NCBI RefSeq assembly: GCF_008632125.1
Contig: NZ_VWRN01000035.1
Location: 186,001 to 250,000 of the forward strand
DNA length: 64,000 nucleotides
Direction: 5' to 3'
Source: Cupriavidus cauae
Lineage (GTDB): Bacteria > Pseudomonadota > Gammaproteobacteria > Burkholderiales > Burkholderiaceae
The translations under genes were made by a program, and so were the position numbers. Numbering within the stretch: position 1 is the stretch's first letter; each line of letters begins with the position of its first letter. Positions 19,213 to 28,279 of the stretch are shown piece by piece. The notes below the pieces were generated by a model, which saw nothing but the letters and a program-made list of their open reading frames with translations, ran no database searches and was not told the DNA's origin.

Positions 19213-20163
19213 ATGCAACGACGCGATTTCCTCGGGCTGCTCGCTGCGGCCGCGATATGGCCCCGCGCGGCACAGGCGGCCGCCGTTACCAGGATGATGG
19301 TCGGCGCGACACCGGGCGGCGGTACCGATCTGGTGGCCCGCGCGCTGGCCGCCGAACTGGAGCAGCGGCTCAAGCAATCGTTCATCGTGGAGAATCGCGG
19401 CGGCGCCGCCGGCAATATCGCCGCGATGGCGGTGGCCAAGGCCGATCCCGACGGCGGCACGCTGCTGCTCAGCTATACCAGCCACGCGATCAACCCCGCG
19501 CTGTTCGACAAGAAGCCGTTCGATCCGCTGAAGGACTTCACGCCGATCTCGTTGATCGCCAGCTCGCCGCTGGTGCTGGTGTCCCGTCCGGACCTCGGCG
19601 TCGGCAATGTGCGCGAGCTGATCGCGCTGGCCAAGTCGCGGCCCGGCAAGCTGAGCCTGGCGGTGGCCGGCGTCGGCAGCGCCAACCATCTTGCCGGCGA
19701 GATGTTCAAGCGCGAGGCTGGGATCGAGATGATCAGCGTGCCGTACAAGGGCGCCGCGCCGGCGGTGGCCGACGTGGTCGCCTGCCAGGCCGATCTGCTG
19801 CTCGGCAATGTGGCGACGGTGCAGCCGCTGCTGCAGGCCGGCAAGATCAAGGGGCTGGGCGTCAGTACCGCGCAGCGCCTGCCGTCGATGCCGGAGTTGG
19901 CGCCGATCGCCGAGGTGGTGCCGAACTTCGACTACAGCTCGTGGTACGGCCTGCTCGGGCCTGCCGGCATGCCCGCCGATACCGTGGGGCAGCTGGGCAA
20001 GGCCGTGCGCACCGCGGTGGCCTCGCCCGCAATGCGCAAGCGTCTGCAGGGCGAGGGGCTGGTGCCGGTCGGCAGCGATGCCGCCGAATTCACGCGCTTC
20101 CTGCAGAGCGAGATCGCCCGCTGGGCGAAGGTGGTCGCGCTCACCGGCACGCGGGTGGGCTGA
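19213..20163 (+). CDS. Bug/TTT-family periplasmic receptor
   Basis: Secreted receptor of 316 residues. The signal begins MQRRDFLGLL, a twin-arginine-like motif, with cleavage near AAQAA. Family marks: GATPGGGTDLVARAL, FIVENRGGAAGN and VPYKGAAPAVAD. A GGGGGAG site precedes the ATG. It closes the operon with the dioxygenase and PEP mutase-like genes, so it probably brings in the operon's substrate. As with the other Bug genes here, no TctAB partner is adjacent. Confidence 0.9.
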   Translation: MQRRDFLGLLAAAAIWPRAAQAAAVTRMMVGATPGGGTDLVARALAAELEQRLKQSFIVENRGGAAGNIAAMAVAKADPDGGTLLLSYTSHAINPALFDKKPFDPLKDFTPISLIASSPLVLVSRPDLGVGNVRELIALAKSRPGKLSLAVAGVGSANHLAGEMFKREAGIEMISVPYKGAAPAVADVVACQADLLLGNVATVQPLLQAGKIKGLGVSTAQRLPSMPELAPIAEVVPNFDYSSWYGLLGPAGMPADTVGQLGKAVRTAVASPAMRKRLQGEGLVPVGSDAAEFTRFLQSEIARWAKVVALTGTRVG

Positions 20164-20301
20164 GGGGAGCCGAGTTCATTCGAGGTCGGCCGAGGTCAAC
20201 CGAGGGCCGAGGGGCCGAGGAGCCGACGAGCCGACGAGCCGAAGTCGGCCCAGGCGAGCGCGGCGGGCGGCGCGAGGCCCCCCATGCCGCCCATGCCGCC
20301 T

Positions 20302-21000
20302 TCAGGCCCGGTTAACCACCGGCAGCAGCGCGCCGTGAATGGCGCGGGCCGCATCCGAGGCCAGGAACAGGATCGCGTCGGCCAGCGCCGCGGGATCGAC
20401 CCAGCGCGAGGCATCAGCGTCGGGCATCGCCGCGCGGTTTTCCGGGGTATCCAGCACGCTGGGCAGCACGGCATTGACGTGCACGCCCTGGTCGCGCACC
20501 TCCGCCGACAGCGCCTCTGTCAGCCGCGCCAGCGCGTCCTTCGACGCGCAGTAGGCACCCATCTGCGCCAGTCCGCGCGCGGCCGAGTTCGCGCCGACAT
20601 TGACGATCCTGCCGCCGCCGGCCGCGATCATGTGCGGCACCACCGCGCGCGACACGTTCAGCACCGTGCGCAGGTTCAGGTCGAACATCCGCTCCCACTG
20701 GGCATCGGCGCCTTCGCCGACGACCGGACCCATGCCGAAGCCCCCCGCCAGATTGCAGACCACGTCGATGCGCTGGCAACTGCCGATCGCCTGTTCGATC
20801 GCGCGCTTTACCGCGCCGGCGTCGAGCAGGTCGGCTTCCACCGCGAGATGCGCGCCGGCCGGAAGGGCAGGGCTGACGCCCGGGCGGTCCACCAGCACCA
20901 GGCGGGCGCCGGCACGCGCGAAGGCGTCGGCGACGGCACGGCCGAGGTTGCCGGCCGCGCCGGTGATGAGGACGGTCTTGTCGTGGAAGTCGAATGCCAT
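20302..21000 (-). CDS. Short-chain dehydrogenase/reductase (SDR)
   Basis: Cytosolic NAD(P)-dependent oxidoreductase of 232 residues. The cofactor loop reads TGAAGNLGRAV (about 13-23), the NAG-equivalent is NLAGG, and the catalytic pair is in the YCASK motif (about residue 148) with the Ser of GANSAARG before it. The ATG at 20998-21000 follows an AGGAG site on the minus strand; a longer start to 21021 lacks one. It faces the Bug operon tail to tail and is divergent from nothing nearby, so it may be a single-gene unit. Substrate unknown. Confidence 0.85.
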   Translation of the reverse strand: MAFDFHDKTVLITGAAGNLGRAVADAFARAGARLVLVDRPGVSPALPAGAHLAVEADLLDAGAVKRAIEQAIGSCQRIDVVCNLAGGFGMGPVVGEGADAQWERMFDLNLRTVLNVSRAVVPHMIAAGGGRIVNVGANSAARGLAQMGAYCASKDALARLTEALSAEVRDQGVHVNAVLPSVLDTPENRAAMPDADASRWVDPAALADAILFLASDAARAIHGALLPVVNRA

Positions 21001-21230
21001 GTCAGGTCTCCTGGAATGCATTGCATCGCGCCGTTGACGTCGGCGGATGCGGCCGGCGTCCCGATGTATGTCGGCCGATGCGGCCGGCGCCCAGTGTATG
21101 GCGACGCGCCCAACAGGATGTTGCGATTGCGGCTCGGGCTAACCCTGTGTCGCGGCAGAAAATTGCGGCACCGCGCCGGTCCTGGCGTGAGAGGCCTCGG
21201 CGGCGTCCCCGAGTTGTCTAAAAAAGTCGT

Positions 21231-21704
21231 CTACAAATCCAGCGGCATCGCACTGGTGCACTTGATTTCGTCGAGGCAGACGCTGGAGCGCACGCCGCTG
21301 ACGCCCGGAATCCGCATCAGCGTATCGAGCAGGAAGTCCGACAGCGACTTCAGGTCCCGCGCGACCACCTTCAATACATAGTCGATATCGCCCGTCACGG
21401 AGAAGCACTCCTGGATCTGGGCCAGCTCGGTCACCAGGCCCTTGAACTTGGACAGGTCGCGGATATGCCCGCGCTCCATCGTCACATGGATGAAGGCCAC
21501 CACGCCGAAGCCGAGCATGGCGCCGTCGAGCCGGGCCTCGTAGCGCTTGATGATGCCGCTTTCCTCCAGGCGGCGGTGACGCCGCAATGTCTGGGCCGGC
21601 GACAGGTTGATGGCCTCGGCCAGTTCCAGGTTGGAGGCGCGGCCGTGCTCCTGCAGGACGTCCAGCAGGCGGCGGTCGGTACGGTCCAGTTCGATCGAAT
21701 GCAT
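21231..21704 (-). CDS. Lrp/AsnC family transcriptional regulator
   Basis: Regulator of 157 residues: N-terminal helix-turn-helix (about residues 8-55, [19 protein letters not shown] region) and a C-terminal RAM (amino-acid-sensing) domain containing [13 protein letters not shown]. It is divergent from hppD, with the permease and tyrB following. Lrp-type regulators often sense the amino acid whose use they control, so control of tyrosine/phenylalanine catabolism is the likely role; this is inference from the neighbourhood. Confidence 0.9.
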   Translation of the reverse strand: MHSIELDRTDRRLLDVLQEHGRASNLELAEAINLSPAQTLRRHRRLEESGIIKRYEARLDGAMLGFGVVAFIHVTMERGHIRDLSKFKGLVTELAQIQECFSVTGDIDYVLKVVARDLKSLSDFLLDTLMRIPGVSGVRSSVCLDEIKCTSAMPLDL

Positions 21705-21965
21705 CTTTATTTCTCCAGGGAGCGGATGGACGAAATGTTATCTCACATCCTAGGGTTTCCCTGTGGTTTTAACGAAATCCAATTTGGCGCCGCGAAATAT
21801 AAACTGCATCGCATCGCTGCATGCGTTCGACCATCAGGCGACATGCCGGGGCCCTGCTGGGACCCGACATCCGCCGGCGCCGTTCGACGCATGAGCAGCA
21901 GAAATAATATTTCCCGGGGGATGCCCCGGCATCCCGGACCCACAACCCACTTGCCAGAAGACGAT

Positions 21966-23039
21966 ATGAGCGATCTCTTTGACAACCCGATGCAGCTGAT
22001 GGGCTTTGAATTCGTCGAATTCGCCTCGCCGACGCCGAATGTGCTGGAGCCCCTGTTCGAACAGATGGGCTTCACGCTGGTGGCCCGCCACCGCTCCAAG
22101 GACGTGGTGCTGTATCGCCAGGGCGACGTCAATTTCATCGTCAATCGCGAGCCGAACAGCCTGGCCGCGTACTTCGCCGCCGAGCACGGCCCCAGCGCCT
22201 GCGGCATGGCGTTCCGCGTCAAGGACTCGCACAAGGCCTATGCCCGCGCGCTCGAGCTCGGCGCGCAACCGGTCGAGATTCCGACCGGCCCGATGGAACT
22301 GCGCCTGCCGGCGATCAAGGGGATCGGCGGCGCGCCGCTGTACCTGATCGACCGTTTCGAGGACGGCAAGAGCATCTACGACATCGACTTCGAATTCATC
22401 GAAGGCGTGGACCGCCGCCCGGTGGGCCATGGCCTGAAGCTGATCGACCACCTGACGCACAACGTCTACCGTGGCCGGATGGCGTACTGGGCGGACTTCT
22501 ACGAGAAGCTGTTCAACTTCCGCGAGATCCGCTACTTCGACATCAAGGGCGAATACACCGGCCTGACCTCGAAGGCGATGACCGCGCCGGACGGCAAGAT
22601 CCGCATTCCGCTGAACGAGGAATCGCAGAAGGGCGGCGGCCAGATCGAGGAATTCCTGATGCAGTTCAACGGCGAAGGCATCCAGCACATCGCCTTCCTG
22701 TGCGACAACCTGATCGAGGTCATCGACAACCTGCAGCTGTCGGGCGTGCCGCTGGCCACCGCGCCGAACCAGTACTACTACGACAACCTGGCCAAGCGCC
22801 TGCCCGGCCATGGCCAGCCGGTCGACCAGCTGCAGGCCCGCGGCATCCTGCTCGACGGCACCACCGAGGGCGGCCAGCGCCGCCTGCTGCTGCAGATCTT
22901 CTCGAAGCCGCTGCTGGGTCCCGTGTTCTTCGAGTTCATCCAGCGCGAAGGCGATGAAGGCTTCGGCGAAGGCAACTTCAAGGCGCTGTTCGAATCGCTT
23001 GAGCGTGACCAGATCGAGCGGGGCGTGCTGAACGTCTGA
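21966..23039 (+). CDS. hppD: 4-hydroxyphenylpyruvate dioxygenase
   Basis: Fe(II) enzyme of 357 residues that converts 4-hydroxyphenylpyruvate to homogentisate in tyrosine degradation. The iron ligands are visible: His in LIDHLTHNV (about residue 160), His in [10 protein letters not shown] (about 240) and Glu in [10 protein letters not shown] (about 322), and the FGEGNF C-terminal gate follows. Length is normal for the bacterial type. Divergent from the Lrp gene, with an aromatic amino acid permease and aminotransferase downstream, it forms a coherent tyrosine-use block; homogentisate dioxygenase is not in the window. Confidence 0.95.
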   Translation: MSDLFDNPMQLMGFEFVEFASPTPNVLEPLFEQMGFTLVARHRSKDVVLYRQGDVNFIVNREPNSLAAYFAAEHGPSACGMAFRVKDSHKAYARALELGAQPVEIPTGPMELRLPAIKGIGGAPLYLIDRFEDGKSIYDIDFEFIEGVDRRPVGHGLKLIDHLTHNVYRGRMAYWADFYEKLFNFREIRYFDIKGEYTGLTSKAMTAPDGKIRIPLNEESQKGGGQIEEFLMQFNGEGIQHIAFLCDNLIEVIDNLQLSGVPLATAPNQYYYDNLAKRLPGHGQPVDQLQARGILLDGTTEGGQRRLLLQIFSKPLLGPVFFEFIQREGDEGFGEGNFKALFESLERDQIERGVLNV

Positions 23040-23207
23040 TCCGTCAGCTCGTCGGCGACCCCGGCCGCTCGCGTCGGGATTGTTCACAGGGTCATATCCA
23101 CCGACTGCCCGGCGCTACCCGCGCCGCGGCAGCGCACAGCCATAAGCGCCCGCCCCCATAGAGGCGCCCGGCTATCATTCCAAAAGAATGGGTAGAGGAA
23201 ACACTTC

Positions 23208-24593
23208 ATGCATGCAGATCAATCGGACCGCTCGCTCAAGCGCGGCCTGAAGAACCGGCACATCCAGCTGATCGCGCTGGGCGGTGCCATTGGCACGGGC
23301 CTGTTCCTGGGCATTGCCCAGACCATCAAGATGGCGGGCCCCTCGGTATTGCTGGGCTATGCCGTCGCCGGCATCGTCGCCTTTTTCATCATGCGCCAGC
23401 TCGGCGAGATGGTGGTCGACGAGCCGGTGGCCGGCTCCTTCAGCTACTTCGCCGACAAGTACTACGGCCATTTCGCCGGCTTCATGTCGGGCTGGAACTA
23501 CTGGGTGCTCTATATCCTGGTCAGCATGGCCGAGCTGTCGGCGGTCGGCATCTACGTCCAGTACTGGTGGCCGGAGATTCCGACCTGGGTGTCGGCATTG
23601 GCCTTCTTCCTGATCATCAACGCGGTCAACCTGGCCAGCGTCAAGTCCTTCGGCGAGACCGAGTTCTGGTTCTCGATCGTCAAGGTCGCGGCGATCATCG
23701 GCATGATCGGCTTCGGCGGCTATCTGCTGGTGTCCGGCGAGGCAGGCCCGCAGGCCTCGGTCGCCAACCTGTGGCAGCACGGCGGCTTCTTCCCGAACGG
23801 CGTGTCCGGCCTGGTGATGGCGATGGCGGTGATCATGTTCTCGTTCGGCGGCCTGGAGCTGGTGGGCATCACCGCGGCCGAGGCCGATTCGCCCGAGAAG
23901 ACCATCCCCAAGGCGACCAACCAGGTCATCTATCGCATCCTGATCTTCTATGTCGGCGCGCTCGGCGTGCTGCTGTCGCTGTACCCGTGGGAGAACGTCG
24001 CCAGCGGCGGCAGCCCCTTCGTGCTGATCTTCCACGCGCTGAACAGCAACTGGGTCGCCAACGTGCTGAACGTGGTGGTGCTGACCGCGGCGCTGTCGGT
24101 CTACAATAGCGGGGTTTACTGCAACAGCCGCATGCTGTTCGGCCTGGCACGCCAGGGCAACGCCCCCAAGGCGCTGCTGAAGGTCAACCGGCGCGGCATC
24201 CCGGTCGTGGCCCTGGGCGCATCGGCCGCCGCCACCGCGGTTTGCGTGCTGATCAACTACCTGATCCCGGGCAAGGCCTTCCAGCTGCTGATGGGCCTGG
24301 TGGTGTCGGCCCTGATCATCAACTGGGCGATGATCAGCGTGATCCATCTGAAGTTCCGCGCCCACAAGCGCAGCGCCGGCCTGACCACGCGCTTCCAGAG
24401 CTTCGGCTACCCGCTGACCAATTACCTGTGCCTGGTCTTCATGGCCGGCATCCTGGTGATCATGTACCTGACGCCGGACCTGCGCCTCTCGGTCTATCTG
24501 ATCCCGGTGTGGCTGGGCGTGCTGGCCGTGTGCTACCGGCTGCGGAACAAGGACGCGGCGCAGGCGCTGCCGCAGGGCGCACCGGTGCGCTGA
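23208..24593 (+). CDS. Aromatic/neutral amino acid permease (AroP/PheP-like)
   Basis: Inner-membrane amino acid-proton symporter of 461 residues in the APC family, with about 12 membrane helices. The N-terminus reads LKRGLKNRHIQLIALGGAIGTGLFLG, cited here as the span of residues 10-35, which holds the G-x-G-T-G substrate loop. Further marks are SFGGLELVGITAAEAD and LTAALSVYNSGVYCNSR-type segments of the AroP group. It sits between hppD and tyrB, so tyrosine or phenylalanine uptake is likely. Exact substrate range remains inference. Confidence 0.88.
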   Translation: MHADQSDRSLKRGLKNRHIQLIALGGAIGTGLFLGIAQTIKMAGPSVLLGYAVAGIVAFFIMRQLGEMVVDEPVAGSFSYFADKYYGHFAGFMSGWNYWVLYILVSMAELSAVGIYVQYWWPEIPTWVSALAFFLIINAVNLASVKSFGETEFWFSIVKVAAIIGMIGFGGYLLVSGEAGPQASVANLWQHGGFFPNGVSGLVMAMAVIMFSFGGLELVGITAAEADSPEKTIPKATNQVIYRILIFYVGALGVLLSLYPWENVASGGSPFVLIFHALNSNWVANVLNVVVLTAALSVYNSGVYCNSRMLFGLARQGNAPKALLKVNRRGIPVVALGASAAATAVCVLINYLIPGKAFQLLMGLVVSALIINWAMISVIHLKFRAHKRSAGLTTRFQSFGYPLTNYLCLVFMAGILVIMYLTPDLRLSVYLIPVWLGVLAVCYRLRNKDAAQALPQGAPVR

Positions 24594-24612
24594 GGCAGTG
24601 ACGGCAATGCGA

Positions 24613-24631
24613 GGCGGCGCCCGGCGCCGCC
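24613..24631. terminator. GC-rich hairpin after the permease gene
   Basis: Perfect 8-bp stem (GGCGGCGC / GCGCCGCC) with a 3-base loop, 19 bases after the permease stop. It lacks a T-run, so termination here would be weak or Rho-assisted; it could instead stabilise the upstream message. Confidence 0.4.
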
Positions 24632-24689
24632 CGCGACGCCGCGCGTCATCTCCGATCTTGCATCGGTCTCAATCTGGCTTGAGGTTTTC

Positions 24690-25892
24690 ATGTTTGCTCA
24701 TATCGACGCCTACCCCGGCGACCCCATCCTGTCCCTGAACGAGAACTTCGCGCAAGACCCGCGTCAGGACAAGGTCAATCTGACGATCGGCGTCTGCTTC
24801 GACGACGAAGGCCGCCTGCCACTGATGGCCGCGGTGCGCGAAGCAGAAGCCGCGCTGGTCGCCGACCAGGGTCCGCGCCCGTATCTGCCGATGGCCGGTA
24901 TCGCCGGCTATCGCCAGGCCGTGCAGCAGCTGGTGTTCGGCGAGAACAGCCCCGCGCTGGCCGAGGGCCGCGTCGCCACCATCCAGACACTGGGCGGTTC
25001 GGGCGCGCTGCGCGTCGGCGCCGATTTCCTTAAGCGCTATTTCCCCGAGGCGCAGCTGTGGATCAGCGATCCGAGCTGGGACAACCATCGCGTGGTGTTC
25101 GAGCGCGCCGGCTTCCAGGTCAACAGCTATCCGTACTATGACGACGCCACCGGCGGCCTGCGCTTCGACGCGATGATCGACGCGCTGCGCCAGGTGCCGA
25201 AGCGCCATGTGGTGCTGCTGCACGCCTGCTGCCACAACCCGACCGGTGTGGACCTGAATGAGGCGCAATGGCGCGAAGTCATCGCCGTGGTCAAGTCGCG
25301 CGGGCTGCTGCCCTTCGTCGACATGGCCTATCAGGGCTTCGGCACCGGCCTGCAGGACGATGCCTTCGTGATCCACGAGCTCGTGCGCGAAGGCGTGCCG
25401 TGCCTGGTCGCCAATTCGTTCTCGAAGAACTTCTCGCTGTACGGCGAGCGCTGCGGCGGCCTGTCGGTGGTCTGCGCGAACGCCGAGGAAGCCGGCCGCG
25501 TGCTGGGCCAGCTGACCGGCGCGGTGCGCGCCAACTACAGCAACCCGCCGACGCACGGCGCCCGCATCGTCGGCAAGGTGCTGACCACGCCGGCGCTGCG
25601 CCAGTCGTGGGAGGCCGAACTGGCCGCCATGCGCGAGCGCATCGCGGCGATGCGCACGGCGATCCACGACAATCTGCAGCGCGTGGTCGGCGATGCGGAC
25701 CTGTCGCGCTATCTGGCGCAGCGGGGCATGTTCACCTATACCGGCCTGTCCGCCGAGCAGGTCGATACGCTGCGCACCGAGCACGGCGTCTATCTGGTCC
25801 GCTCGGGCCGCATGTGCGTGGCCGGCCTGAACCACGGCAATGTGGCGGTGGTCGCGAAGGCGATCGCCGGCGTGATGAGCGCGAAGGGCTGA
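24690..25892 (+). CDS. tyrB: Aromatic amino acid aminotransferase
   Basis: PLP enzyme of 400 residues, class I aminotransferase, converting tyrosine or phenylalanine to the 2-keto acid that HppD then uses. The Schiff-base lysine is in NSFSKNFSLYGER (about residue 246); the HNPTGVDLN and FVDMAYQGFG segments bind PLP, and the C-terminal Arg in YLVRSGRMCVAGLN binds the substrate carboxylate. Aspartate versus tyrosine preference cannot be told from sequence alone, but the neighbours favour aromatic substrates. Confidence 0.9.
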   Translation: MFAHIDAYPGDPILSLNENFAQDPRQDKVNLTIGVCFDDEGRLPLMAAVREAEAALVADQGPRPYLPMAGIAGYRQAVQQLVFGENSPALAEGRVATIQTLGGSGALRVGADFLKRYFPEAQLWISDPSWDNHRVVFERAGFQVNSYPYYDDATGGLRFDAMIDALRQVPKRHVVLLHACCHNPTGVDLNEAQWREVIAVVKSRGLLPFVDMAYQGFGTGLQDDAFVIHELVREGVPCLVANSFSKNFSLYGERCGGLSVVCANAEEAGRVLGQLTGAVRANYSNPPTHGARIVGKVLTTPALRQSWEAELAAMRERIAAMRTAIHDNLQRVVGDADLSRYLAQRGMFTYTGLSAEQVDTLRTEHGVYLVRSGRMCVAGLNHGNVAVVAKAIAGVMSAKG

Positions 25893-25912
25893 TCGCGTAG
25901 CGCAGTAAAACG

Positions 25913-25944
25913 AAGGGCCCGCGCACGGCAAGGCGCGGGCCCTT
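25913..25944. terminator. Strong intrinsic-type terminator, possibly two-way
   Basis: Perfect 12-bp stem (AAGGGCCCGCGC / GCGCGGGCCCTT) with an 8-base loop, between the tyrB stop and the convergent stop at 25952. Because the outer pairs are A-A and T-T on either side, it could end transcription from both directions. Confidence 0.8.
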
Positions 25945-25951
25945 GTTCCAT

Positions 25952-26632
25952 CTACACCACCATTCCCGTCGCGGCCCCCAGCGCCGCCATCGTCCATCCC
26001 CGTCCCAGCAGCACCATGCGGGTATGCAGGTCGTCCCGCACGGTCTCGGAAACCTGCGGCCCCAGGTCGCGCAGCGCCTTGTCGCGTAGTTCCACATAAC
26101 CGCGTTCGTAGTCCGTCGCCAGGGCATGCCATAGCGCATGCGCGCCCGGCGACTGGCGTGCGCCGGTGATCAGGCAGTGTCCCGCATCGAGATACCGGCG
26201 ATAGATCGCCGAGGTGAGGCCACGGCGCTGGTAGGGCGGGGCGAACTTCGAATGCGGGGCGCGCAGATGGCGGTCGGCGCGGCGGTCCAGTTCAACCAGC
26301 CGGTTGAAGACGGTATAGCCGGCAAGCCGGCGCCGCACGGTGTCTTCGACATAGAAGTAATACTCCCCATCCGCCTCGCGGTAGCGCACCACCAGCCCCG
26401 GCAGGGCCGAGGGCGTGGCCGCGATGCCATGCAGGCAGTCGCCGGGCTGGTAGAGCCGGTCGTACAGCGCCTGCAATTCGGCCTCGAGCGCGTCGGGGGC
26501 GTGATCGACATCGATGCGCAGTTCGATGGCGCGCAGCAGGCGGGCGAGGGTGGAGCGGCTTGTATGCCGCTGTCGCGGCGAGTCCATCCATGAAGCGGGG
26601 CCGGCGGCCGCATGGGCGAGCAGGAGCGACAT
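25952..26632 (-). CDS. GNAT-like acetyltransferase domain protein
   Basis: Protein of 226 residues. The region around residues 115-190 (YYFYVEDTVRRRLAGYTVF..PPYQRRGLTSAIYRRYL) has the strand and acetyl-CoA loop pattern of GNAT acyltransferases (Q-R-R-G-L in place of Q/R-x-x-G-x-G/A), so the assignment is tentative. No signal peptide or membrane segment is seen. The start lies 8 bases after the stop of the repeat protein upstream, so the two form an operon. Acceptor substrate unknown. Confidence 0.55.
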   Translation of the reverse strand: MSLLLAHAAAGPASWMDSPRQRHTSRSTLARLLRAIELRIDVDHAPDALEAELQALYDRLYQPGDCLHGIAATPSALPGLVVRYREADGEYYFYVEDTVRRRLAGYTVFNRLVELDRRADRHLRAPHSKFAPPYQRRGLTSAIYRRYLDAGHCLITGARQSPGAHALWHALATDYERGYVELRDKALRDLGPQVSETVRDDLHTRMVLLGRGWTMAALGAATGMVV

Positions 26633-26640
26633 GGCCGTCG

Positions 26641-27507
26641 TCAACCGCTCTGCCAGGCGCCGCTGACCAGGTTCTCGGGTTTGCGGCGGGCAACGATGCG
26701 CGCGCTGACGTCCCAGATGTCGATCCGCACGTTCAGTCCCGCATGAATGCCATATCCCGGCCCGGTGACGATGTCCTCGTCGGTCTGCACGCCTTCGCCG
26801 GCCTTGATCGCGCTCTCCGCCACGATGGATCCCGTTGCCTTGATGCCCCAGCCGGCTTCGATATGGTGGCTGCTGCGGATCGCGCCGCCGGCCTCGATGC
26901 CCTGGCCGGCGCTGATGCCGTGGCCCTGCAGATCGCCGTCGGCCTTCAGCGTCCCGCCGCAGCGGATCGCGTGCTGCGCGGCGATGCTGTCGCCCGCGCG
27001 CAGATTGCGGCCGACGTGGATGTGCTCGCCCGCGCTGATGTCCCAGCCCGCGCGCACGCTGCCCTTGGCATCGAGGAAGGTTGCGACGTCGATGCCCCAC
27101 GCGGCCTTGATGTCGCCGCCGGCCTCGATGGCGCCGCCGCTGTAGAGATTGCCGGCGCAGTCGATATCTTCGCCGGCGATGATCGCCGTGCCCGCGCGGA
27201 TGCCGCCGCCGACGCGGATCGTGCGGCCGGCCCGGACCACCGAATCGACATCGATGGCGCCGCGCACGACCAGCGTGCCGGCGAACACCAGCGCGCCGGC
27301 GTTCAGCGCATCGAGCGTCAGCACGGCATCGGTGGGGCCGAACTGGTCCAGCAGCCAGCACGCATCGCCGACGCGGCCGGCATCGACCAGCGCATCGAGC
27401 AGCCGCTGGTAGTCGCTGCCGTCATGCCGGTTGCGCAGGAACCATTTGTAGCCGTCCGCGCAGGGGCGTTTCGCCTTGACGAAATTCTGGGTGAGTTCCA
27501 TGGACAT
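26641..27507 (-). CDS. Bactofilin/polymer-forming-like beta-helix repeat protein
   Basis: Protein of 288 residues. After an N-terminal 75-residue part, roughly residues 80-255 consist of many imperfect short repeats with the pattern (I/V)-x-A-G-x-x-I or GSIVAE/GDIKAA, as in left-handed or bactofilin-type beta helices (for example AGEHIHVGRNLRAGDSIAAQ). No signal peptide is visible, so a cytosolic scaffold is likely. The start at 27507 has GAGGT 6 bases upstream. It is coupled to the GNAT-like gene (9-base gap). Function is unknown; the repeat architecture is what the sequence shows directly. Confidence 0.65.
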   Translation of the reverse strand: MSMELTQNFVKAKRPCADGYKWFLRNRHDGSDYQRLLDALVDAGRVGDACWLLDQFGPTDAVLTLDALNAGALVFAGTLVVRGAIDVDSVVRAGRTIRVGGGIRAGTAIIAGEDIDCAGNLYSGGAIEAGGDIKAAWGIDVATFLDAKGSVRAGWDISAGEHIHVGRNLRAGDSIAAQHAIRCGGTLKADGDLQGHGISAGQGIEAGGAIRSSHHIEAGWGIKATGSIVAESAIKAGEGVQTDEDIVTGPGYGIHAGLNVRIDIWDVSARIVARRKPENLVSGAWQSG

Positions 27508-27586
27508 CGGGACCTCGGTAGTCGGTGAAGGGTGGGGCTGTCGTGCCTTGGGCGGTGGCACGCACGAATGCAAGCGCGATGCCGCG

Positions 27587-27613
27587 CTCCCTCTCCCCAC
27601 GCGGGAGAGGGAG
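27587..27613. terminator. GC-rich hairpin, likely terminator or dispersed repeat
   Basis: An 11-bp perfect stem (CTCCCTCTCCC / GGGAGAGGGAG) with a 5-base loop. It lies downstream of the 37-residue minus-strand gene and upstream of the repeat-protein gene. Hairpins of this exact style are common intergenic repeats in proteobacterial genomes; here it may end the small gene's transcript. Confidence 0.55.
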
Positions 27614-27641
27614 GCGCGGAGGGAAACCGCGTTCAAACCGC

Positions 27642-27755
27642 CTACAGCGGATTCATCACGATGAATTCAACCGCGAGATAAAGCGCGGCAATGCCGGCCA
27701 TGGCGAGCAGGGCGCGGCGATAGACGACGGCGGATTTTCTGGTCTTGGCGGACAT
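27642..27755 (-). CDS. Small single-span membrane protein (37 residues)
   Basis: A 37-residue reading frame begins MSAKTRKSAVVYRRALLAMA with a positively charged N-terminus, followed by one hydrophobic helix (about residues 15-33, ending AVEFIVMNPL). A good ribosome binding site (GGGAG, 7 bases before the ATG) supports real translation, which random short frames rarely have. It would be an inner-membrane peptide with its N-terminus inside. No homologue is recognised and no partner is obvious. Confidence 0.5.
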   Translation of the reverse strand: MSAKTRKSAVVYRRALLAMAGIAALYLAVEFIVMNPL

Positions 27756-28222
27756 GCGCTCTCCCAATTGCACGTTGAACAGTGGATCGCCGATCGTCGA
27801 TGGCGATCCCCGGGCAATGTGCCGTGCCAGGGAGACCGGTGTGGGACTGTTGGTGCTAGTCCCGGACTCCCCGCACGGCTGAGAGAAGCACGGCGGGAAT
27901 ATGGGATGTGCGGGCGACCATGGCCTGGCGCGCGGCAAAGCCGCAAGCGTCGCCGTACGCGCGTGCCGCCACAGCATGCAGGGCATGCTGGAAAAGGGCG
28001 GAGCGGCGCAGGACGAGTTGCATTCGGTCGCGAAGAAGAGGAAGAGTGAGCCGGTGTTTTCGGTGGAGCGTTTGCTCCATCGGCCCGGAAAACCGGGAAA
28101 AAACGGCTGAAAGCAGGCCGAGTATCCCATAGCCGTTGAGAAGTCTCAACCCTGCGGCGCACCATGCGTCCTCGACAGAGCCCGTGCCACAGCCCCCCAG
28201 CGGCAGACGCTCAACGGCCGAG
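27756..28222. other. Long gap without a recognised gene
   Basis: About 470 bases between the small membrane gene and the MerR-TPR gene. Frames here look random. A hairpin TGGAGC-GTTT-GCTCCA (28064-28079) is followed by CCCGG-AAAA-CCGGG (28084-28097) and six A residues; these could be RNA structure near the small gene's promoter, but no RNA family is recognised. Confidence 0.4.
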
Positions 28223-28278
28223 CCTCATCGGCAGCCCCTCATCGGGAGCCCCTCATCGGCAGCCCCTCATCGGCAGCC
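28223..28278. repeat. Four tandem copies of a 14-bp unit
   Basis: The unit CCTCATCGGCAGCC repeats four times (one copy has a single G for C change) immediately before the stop codon end of the MerR-TPR gene at 28280. Tandem copies at a gene end suggest replication slippage. Confidence 0.85.
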
Positions 28279-28279
28279 C

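Noticed and set aside
20284..21381. A long plus-strand frame across the SDR gene and the Lrp gene end
   Set aside because: It is antisense to an SDR with intact cofactor and catalytic motifs and runs into the Lrp gene; no family match.
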